Source: Erinaceus europaeus (taxonomy: Eukaryota > Chordata > Mammalia > Eulipotyphla > Erinaceidae). Taken from it: a stretch of DNA of 64,000 nt. The stretch lies in NCBI RefSeq assembly GCF_950295315.1, contig NC_080170.1:91248054-91312053 (forward strand). The letters are read 5' to 3'. The notes beneath the pieces were generated by a model. It searched no databases and had not been told where the DNA came from. It was given only the letters and a program-made list of their open reading frames with translations. Each line of letters begins with the position of its first letter. The first letter of the stretch is position 1. Of this stretch, positions 57,545 to 64,000 are shown piece after piece. The position numbers were made by a program, and so were the translations under genes.

Positions 57545-57825
57545 TATTTATTTCTAAAAGGAAACACTGACAAAACCATAGGATAAGAGGGGTACAACTC
57601 CACACAATTCCCACCACCAGACCTCCGTATCCCTTCCCCTCCCCTGATAGCTTTCCTAATCTTTAACCCTCTGGGAGTATGGACCCAAGGTCATTGTAGG
57701 ATGCAGAAGGTGGAAGGTCTGGCTTCTGTAATTGCTTCCCTGCTGAACATGGGTGTTGACAGGTTGATCCATTCTCCCAGACTGCCTCTCTCTTTCCCTA
57801 GTGGGAAGGTTTCTTAAGATATGCT
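57545..57825 (-). mobile_element. L1 3' end
   Basis: Minus copy: CATAGGATAAGAGGGGTACA, CACACAATTCCCACCACCAG, GGTGGAAGGTCTGGCTTCTG. Possible short TSD AGGTTTCTT at about 57507 and 57808. Confidence 0.85.
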
Positions 57826-57829
57826 CACT

Positions 57830-58730
57830 GTTTCTTCATTTATAATAACCAATCTGCATTTCCTTTCAGAACCCTAAGGGGATCTGCTTTATCTTGGCAA
57901 GGGTGAGCCCTTGTATGCACATGGCAAATGTTAAATATTGCTCTGAAGAGTTATAAAAGAAATTACCTTTAGACATGACATGTCTCTGTCACTCCTCCTA
58001 TCTTTTATATATTTGGACAAAGAATAGGTAAAAACATAAAGTCTCAAATTAATAGAAAAAGTAAATAATATTAGTTAATAACAAAATATCAAATTAATCC
58101 AAGAAGTTGTAATGAGTCTATTTCATTTATATTAATATCTTAATTACCAATATTGAAACTATGCCTTAAGAAATTTAGATGCTTCTTTAATATCTCATAG
58201 GAAGAATAAAAAATTCTTAGTTCTTAAATCCAATGGCTTTTCCAACAGACCGAATAATTTATTCTTGATAAAAGGAAAAGAGCATGGTTAGAAATGGTAC
58301 AGAAGCATGCTGAGGTGGTAGTTGTTGTGTTGATTATGTTAGGATCAGCAGATACAATATCATTTGGTATGAACTGAAAGAAGCATGCAAGAAAGTGAGC
58401 CCCACCCTAGAGGTTCCAGGACTGGGGGAAATATAGGTTCTATAGAGGAAGCGGGAGGTTCCTGCTGTCTTAGGTTTTAAGAAGGTAATAGATTGTTATT
58501 GCTGCAATCAAATTATTTGGCAATTGGATTAACTTTGAAAATCCCTTTGTTAGGATTTTCTGTATCATACACATCACCATAATTTATGTCCTTTGACATT
58601 ATTTGTATATAGCTGTATCTTATAGAGTAATGCCACTAGTTGATTCTGTTCTCCCTGGTCTAAGCTATTAAGAGAGTCAACATTTCAAAGATTCAGCCTA
58701 TGGTCTGTGCATTAAAAAGTCTGAGACATT
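57830..58730. other. Intron, nothing recognised
   Basis: AT-rich, no repeat family or exon identified. Confidence 0.4.
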
Positions 58731-58734
58731 TAAT

Positions 58735-59272
58735 CAATTTTTCCCCTCTCATATAAATTAAATAGTGATTTATATGACTACAAGTTAATAGGAGTGTACA
58801 TAAATACCATTCCCACCACCAAAAGGCTGTGTCCCATCCCACCCTCTCCCCTGCCCGTGAAGCCAAACATCCACCCTCCCCCTCACCCCAGAGATTTTAA
58901 CTTTGGTGCCGTACTCCAAACTCAGTCAAATCCTGCTTTGAGTTTCCCTTTCTGTTCTTTCTCAACTTCTGTTTATGAGTGGGATCACCCCATACTCGTG
59001 TTTGTCTTTCTGACTTAGCTCACTTAGCATAATTCCTTCCAGCTCCATCCAAGATGGGTCAGAGAAGGTGGGTTCATTGTTCTTAATAGCTGCATAGTAT
59101 TCCATTGTGTATATATACCACAGCTTTCTCAGCTATTCAACAGAAAGCCATTCTTTCTGTTGCTGGGCACCTGGGTTGCGTCCAGGTTTTAGCTATTAAC
59201 GAATTGTGCTGCTATGAACATAGGTGTGCACATATCTTTTTGGCTGGGTGTTAGGGAGTCCTTGTGGTATAG
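58735..59272 (-). mobile_element. L1 3' end (ORF2 end plus 3' UTR), minus orientation
   Basis: Contains, in minus sense, the L1 ORF2 terminus (plus-strand text GCATAGTATTCCATTGTGTA, TAGCTCACTTAGCATAATTC) and a 3' UTR ending near AATCAATTTTTCCCCTCTC. It abuts a plus-orientation L1 3' UTR at 59273. Confidence 0.85.
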
Positions 59273-60002
59273 TCATGGGCCCTTTGGAATATAACTAAAA
59301 TAGGATTACTATCTACAAAATGGAGGCCCCCCAACTCTTCATCTGAACTATTTCAACCTTTAGGTTCATGATTAATCAATAAATTGGCTCTATATGTTAA
59401 CTCTTTTTTCAGGCACTAGGTTCCAGATGCTAATATGATGCCAACCAGACTTTCCTGGGCAGACGACCCGACCCCATCAGTGTGTCCTAGAGTCCCACTT
59501 TCCCACTACAGAAAGAGAGAGAGGCTGGGAGTATGGATCGACCTGCCAAAGCCCATGGGGAAGCAATTACAGAAGCCAGACCTTCCACCTTCTGCACCCC
59601 ATAATGGTCCTGGGTTCATACTCCCAGAGGGATAAAAATAGGAAAGCTACCAGGGGAAGGGATGGGATACGGAGTTCTGGTGGTGGGAATTGTGTGGAGT
59701 TGTACCCCTCTTATCCTATGGTTTTTGTCAGTGTTTTCCTTTTTATTATTATTATTTTATTTTCCCTTTTGTTGCTCTTTTTTATTGTTGTAGTAGTTAT
59801 TATTGTTGTTATTATTGATGTCGTTGTTGTTAGGACAGAGAGCACTCGAGAGAGGAAGGGAAGATAGAGAGGGGAAGAGAAAGATAGAAACCAGGAGACC
59901 TGTTTCACCTGCTAGTCCTTGCGCTTTGTGCTACGTGCGCTTAACCCGCTGCACTACTGCCCAACTCCCGTGTTTCCTTTTTATAAATAAATAAATTTTT
60001 AT
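59273..60002 (+). mobile_element. L1 3' UTR, long form, interrupted by a SINE
   Basis: CATGGGCCCTTTGGAATATA through CAATTACAGAAGCCAGACCT and GTACCCCTCTTATCCTATGG. It is interrupted at 59747-59969 and resumes with TTTTATAAATAAATAAA. Confidence 0.87.
59747..59969 (-). mobile_element. SINE type B with internal deletion, nested in L1
   Basis: TTGTTGTAGTAGTTATTATT, TTAGGACAGAGAGCACTCG, CCGCTGCACTACTGCCC. It lacks the CTGCAGGTGGGGAGCC centre. Flanks are GTGTTTTCCTTTTTAT (59731-59746) and GTGTTTCCTTTTTAT (59970-59984). Confidence 0.92.
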
Positions 60003-60039
60003 TTGGTATTTAATTGGTAATGAGATTGATTATTCTAAG

Positions 60040-60160
60040 GAACCAGGAAAATAGCTCAACCTGCAGGTGATTCCAAGCACCATCTTATGCCAGAGCTGAG
60101 CAGTGCTTTTGTCCTCTTCTCCTTTCTCCTCTCCTATAATAAATATATTGAAAAACTTGT
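60040..60160 (+). mobile_element. SINE type C/E remnant
   Basis: GGAAAATAGCTCAACCTGCA, CCAGAGCTGAGCAGTGCTTT and a TAATAAATATATT tail. Confidence 0.6.
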
Positions 60161-60274
60161 TCTGAGATCTTCTCCAAGATATCTCAGTGTATCTTAGTGA
60201 CACTGGCCATTAGCAAGTGTTCTTTGTTGAGAGGTATACATTCACATATGTCCTCTTCCATAATATTTAGGCAA

Positions 60275-60352
60275 TGAAACAAATTTAATTATTTATATAT
60301 ATATTCATTTATTTAGGATAGAGGCATAGAGAAACTGAGGGGGATATATATA

Positions 60353-60398
<46 letters not shown>

Positions 60399-60503
60399 CC
60401 TGTAGTACTATGTCACTTTTCTTGAAGCTGGAGGGGCTTGAACCTGGGTCCTTGAGCACTATAGTGTGTGCACTCAACCAGGTGTGCCACCACCTAGTCC
60501 CAA
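60275..60503 (-). mobile_element. SINE type A with TA and GA microsatellites
   Basis: TTTATATATATATTCATTT tail, an internal TATATATATA near 60347, a GA run at about 60357-60398, GGCTTGAACCTGGGTCCTTG and GCCACCACCTAGTCCC. Confidence 0.85.
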
Positions 60504-60639
60504 TGTACTTAATTCTAACTACTGTATTCTACACTAGTTATGATATTATTACCAGTACCCTTGTATTTTCCTGTATCATTGCTATCCCACCAAATCCTTA
60601 TAGATATAACACAACCTTGCATAAACTCTAGATTGGAAA

Positions 60640-60662
60640 ATGTAAACACACACACACACACA
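60640..60662 (+). repeat. Short (CA)n
   Basis: About ten CA units. Confidence 0.9.
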
Positions 60663-60852
60663 CTAGGTAACAGCACTAAACTTGAATTTAAAACTTAATG
60701 GGCTTCCATTCTAAGGAAGGATTATATACTACTAATATATAACCAAAGGGGGTATATTTATCTAATATATATGTATATATATACATAAATGTATATTATT
60801 CTATCATTTAATTTTCAGATAAATAGCATCTAACTTAAAACTCTCCTGCACT

Positions 60853-61645
60853 TCAGGTGGGAATGTAAATTGGTTCAACCCCTGTGCAGAGCAGTCTAGA
60901 GAACTCTCTGAAAGCTAGAAGTGGACCTACCTTTCGACTCTGCAATTCCTCTCCTGGGGATATATCCTAAGGAACCAAACACACCCATCCAAAAAGATTT
61001 GTGTATTTCAGGTCGGGGTAGATAGCATAATGGTTGTGCAAACAGACTGTCATGCCTGAGGCTCTGAAGTCCCAGTTTCAATCCCCCATACCACCATAAG
61101 CCAGAGCTGATCAGTGCTCTGGTAAATAAATAAATAAAAAGATTTGTGTATGCCTGTGTTCATAGCAGCACAATTTGTAATAACCAAAACCTGGAAGCAA
61201 CCTAGGTGTCCAACAACAACAGACAAGCGGCTAAGAAAGTAGTGGTACATATACACAATGGAATATCACATAGCTATTAAAAATGGTGAATTCAACTTCT
61301 TCACCTCATGTTGCATGGAGCCTGAAAGAATCATGTTAAATGATCAGGCAGAAAGAGAAGGATGAATATGGGATGATCCCACTCAAAGACAGAAGTTGAA
61401 AAATAAGAACAAAAGGGAAAACACCAAGCAGAACTTGGATTGGAGATGGTGTATTGCACCAAAGCAAAAGACTCTGGGGTGGGGAGAGAGGGTTAAGGTC
61501 CTGGAACATGACAGCAGAGGGAAACCTTTAAGAGGTTAGATTGTTATGTGGAAAACTGAGAAATGTTACACATGTACCACCTACTGTATTTTACTGTCAA
61601 TTGTGAGCCATCAATGCCCCCCAATAAAAATAAAAAAGAACAAAA
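60853..61645 (+). mobile_element. L1 3' end (third subfamily), interrupted by a SINE
   Basis: ORF2 terminus text (GGGAATGTAAATTGGTTCAA, ACAATGGAATATCACATAGC) is followed by GGAACATGACAGCAGAGG, CATGTACCACCTACTG and an AATAAAAATAAAAAAG tail. All frames are broken. The SINE at 61007-61135 splits it. Confidence 0.88.
61007..61135 (+). mobile_element. SINE type C with 16-bp TSD, nested in L1
   Basis: Flanked by AAAAAGATTTGTGTAT at 60991-61006 and 61136-61151. Complete type C copy with TAAATAAATAAATA tail. Confidence 0.96.
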
Positions 61646-61774
61646 GAAAAAAAAAACTTTCACTCCCTTCTGCAGAGGAAGATCTGTAAAATGAGTTTTC
61701 AAAAGTAGACTACTTCCACACTACCCCCATCCCCACCTCTACTTCTCATGACCCCCTTAGAGACACAGGGACAG

Positions 61775-61950
61775 TGCATGGAATTTGGAATTAGCTACAC
61801 AGAGGCTCAAACATCAGTTCTATACTTTAGTATTTGCGAGGTACCGAGAAAATTATTTAATGTCTCTGGAAAATAATTTCTTGATCTCTATAATAAGGAT
61901 GCTAATAGCTCTCTTGAAGGCATAAGGATCTGAGGTAATGTATGTCAGTG
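61775..61950 (+). mobile_element. MIR
   Basis: GAATTTGGAATTAGCTACAC, AATTATTTAATGTCTCTGG and TTGATCTCTATAATAAGGAT in MIR order. Confidence 0.7.
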
Positions 61951-62079
61951 GGTGCTACTTGGTGACACTTCAGAAACAGTGGTTGTGATGAAGGTGACAG
62001 TGACAGGGAAAGGGACAAAAGAAAAAAAGGAGGAGGAAGATGGTGGCCTCTACTTCCTGGATGTATTTTGTATTTTAGA

Positions 62080-62312
62080 GTCTCCCTCTTTAAAATATTT
62101 TCATTTACTTATTATTGGATAGAGATAGAGAATAATTGAGAAGGGAGGGGTTGATAGGGAGAGAAAGAGACAGAGAGACAGCTATAACCCTGCTTCACCA
62201 CTTGTGAAGCTTTCCCCTTGCAGATGGGGATGGGCCTGGGACTGGGAGCTTAGGCCTGGGCCCTTGCACACTGTAATGTGTGCACTTAAACAGATGCACT
62301 ACCACCTGGCCC
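62080..62312 (-). mobile_element. SINE type A
   Basis: TTACTTATTATTGGATAGAG tail, CTTCACCACTTGTGAAGCTT and CACTACCACCTGGCCCC. Flanked by TATTTTAGA at 62071-62079 and 62313-62321. Confidence 0.92.
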
Positions 62313-62321
62313 CTATTTTAG

Positions 62322-63955
62322 AATTCCTCTACAAAGCATGGCGGAACTTGACTATGAGAGAGTGAGACACTGAGCTAGAGGAATAAGGACTAGTGGTGGG
62401 ACAGGAGTTGTGGACTAGGGCTGAGGAGGGTGGTTCCATGAAGAGGCACCATTTAGCATATGAATTTCTGTCTTGAGCATATGTTTACACATATTCATGT
62501 CCCTAATACTATGAGAAAAAAGCATTTACAGAAATACTTCCAACATTGTTAGAGGAAGCAAGACTATTCTGTTTCTTCGGAAGGACTGGACTTTATAAGC
62601 AGAATGAGCAAAGCCCCATCTTCCTTATGGGGCTTGATCACAAAATTTCCAATTACAGAAACAGGCTAGACAGTTTGCTCCCACTGACACTTCTAGTAGC
62701 TGTGAGATACCTTATGAATTACAGAGGAAAAGCCCAGCTCCTTCCTGAAGTCAGAGAGTTAGACCATACAGCCAAGCTGGGGAAGAGATGCTGCTTTGGT
62801 TTCAGACATGCTCAGTACACCAGGATGGAGGAAGCCTCAGGCTATCCTGCACATACCTTGAATGACAGTCATCTGAAGCCTGCCTAGAATGCCATTCTGT
62901 TTACAAATACATACTGCCTGCTGCACTACAGGACAAAGCAATTCCTGAGGAAAGCCTGAAGACAAATGATTCATGTTAAAAGAGGCCTCTATATCACTTA
63001 GGTGATGACTCCACAGGCATCAATTAAACATGGAAAAGACCTGTTCTGAGGCATGACCATCTGGCATTTCCCAGGAAGCTGCAGTCGATGGTTGGTAAAA
63101 CACAAATGATCACAGCCATAAAGGGATTCAGTAGCCCTCTTCTTACTCAAAAACAAGACCCTACAAGAACAACGAACCTGAAAGATTCCAATAGGGATAG
63201 CCAATAAAGAAAAGACTGCCATCTGCAGCCAGTAGTGCATAGAAAGCAAAGATATGGGGTTGCATGAGGTCATCTTTTCAGCCATCAAAAAAGGCAGACT
63301 GTACCCTGGAAGGCTTGAGAGTTTGTCTGGCACTATGGGAGTGAACATCAATCACTATGTCTCAAGGTGAGAGAAAGGATTGGCAGTAGTCCATCCCTGC
63401 TCCTAGAAGTGCTTTTCAAAGACCAGCATGGAGGATTCTGCCCAGTACACTGGGCCAAGATCACAGAAGTTCAGATGCTCTTCTCTAGAAACTGCACTTT
63501 AATCAGTTTTTGAATGGAAGGAAGGGGTACGCCTAACAAACTGACCGAGTGGCAACACTCAGTCATCACTCACTGGTGATAAAGCTCCCAGAAGAGACAG
63601 TAGCCGGAGTAGAAGTAAGGTTCTAGATCATCCTGGCAGACTTAGTTCATGTATAGATAAAGCTTCAAACACCTCCACCTCATAGCACCATTATACTGCC
63701 TGTGAGGAAAGCTTTAAGTTTTTATTTCTGGCTATTACAATTACAGACACATATATGTCTGTGTACTCTGTCCTAGTTCTGAACCTATTTCTAATGCTAA
63801 TCTGCCCTTTTGTTTATCTCATCATATGCAAGGTCAGATACATGAGAAAGAAAACATTTTCCTCTAAATTTTGATTCAGAGCTAAAATAAAATAAGCTAA
63901 TGACATCCCCTTCCCCATCCTGAAGAATGTAATAGTCTTAGAATGTAGGCATGAG
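62322..63955. other. Longest repeat-free stretch in the window
   Basis: About 1.6 kb with balanced base composition and no recognised retroelement. A 117-codon minus frame (62998-63351) has no recognisable domain, and no splice pattern supports it. Function unknown. Confidence 0.45.
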
Positions 63956-63957
63956 TA

Positions 63958-63977
63958 AAAAAAAAAAAAAAAAAAAC
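63958..63977 (+). repeat. Poly(A) run
   Basis: About 20 A residues, close to the window edge; possibly the tail of an unrecognised element. Confidence 0.9.
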
Positions 63978-64000
63978 CAAGACATAAACAATAAGACACA

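Noticed and set aside
58735..59990. Single L1 with 5' inversion (twin priming)
   Set aside because: The inverted part already includes its own complete 3' UTR of a different type, so two insertions are more likely.
62998..63351. 117-codon minus-strand open frame with a hydrophobic segment
   Set aside because: No recognisable domain, no splice or promoter context, and length compatible with chance in 64 kb on six frames.

Overview
This window looks like euchromatic, non-coding-rich mammalian nuclear DNA. It has interrupted vertebrate exons with GT/AG splice sites, remnants of L1, MIR and L2-like elements, and hundreds of bases of microsatellite. The dominant young repeats are tRNA-derived SINEs of the kind I associate with hedgehogs (Erinaceidae, probably Erinaceus). 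That species call rests on remembered SINE consensus sequences and is an inference. There are no bacterial-style operons, no RNA genes I can support, and no CRISPR.

One protein-coding gene is visible, on the minus strand: PLCXD2, a phosphatidylinositol-specific phospholipase C X-domain protein. Three consecutive coding exons are present. They lie at 18327-17867 (both catalytic histidines), 13865-13624, and 2897-2738 (C-terminus and TGA). The splice phases match (1, 0, 2) and together they give about 286 residues with no frameshift. The exon with the start codon was not found, so it should lie beyond position 64000 and the upstream intron exceeds 45.6 kb. Positions 1-2737 are downstream of the stop and probably hold 3' UTR. 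Positions 18328-64000 are intron on this reading.

The rest is mostly a layered record of retrotransposition. I use local names for the SINE types. A is about 210 bp, with a pyrimidine-rich 3' half and an A-rich tail. B is about 270 bp, with a similar body and an (AAC/AAT)-rich tail. C is about 125 bp and is often seen as its minus-strand copy. D is an A or B body with a 3' extension of about 60 bp that ends in purine microsatellite. E is an older tRNA-like group. Many copies keep 9-18 bp target-site duplications (TSDs), which fix their ends. L1 is present as old remnants (3770-5560, 36100-38030), as 3' ends of at least three subfamilies, and as one probable 5' UTR fragment (about 47855-48971, minus). 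Three solo LTR-like elements occur (4396-4711, 10158-10618, 26467-26780), plus one old ERVL/MaLR-type LTR remnant near 45340-45800. No viral coding sequence was recognised.

I found no previously undescribed biological system. The most interesting items are structural. They include a perfect 10-copy GGGCCA array at the 5' end of a SINE, a solo LTR that splits a SINE with both TSD pairs intact, a thrice-repeated SINE-fragment/microsatellite block at 34190-34905, an L1 5' UTR without its body between long direct repeats, and two places where one target sequence took successive SINEs.
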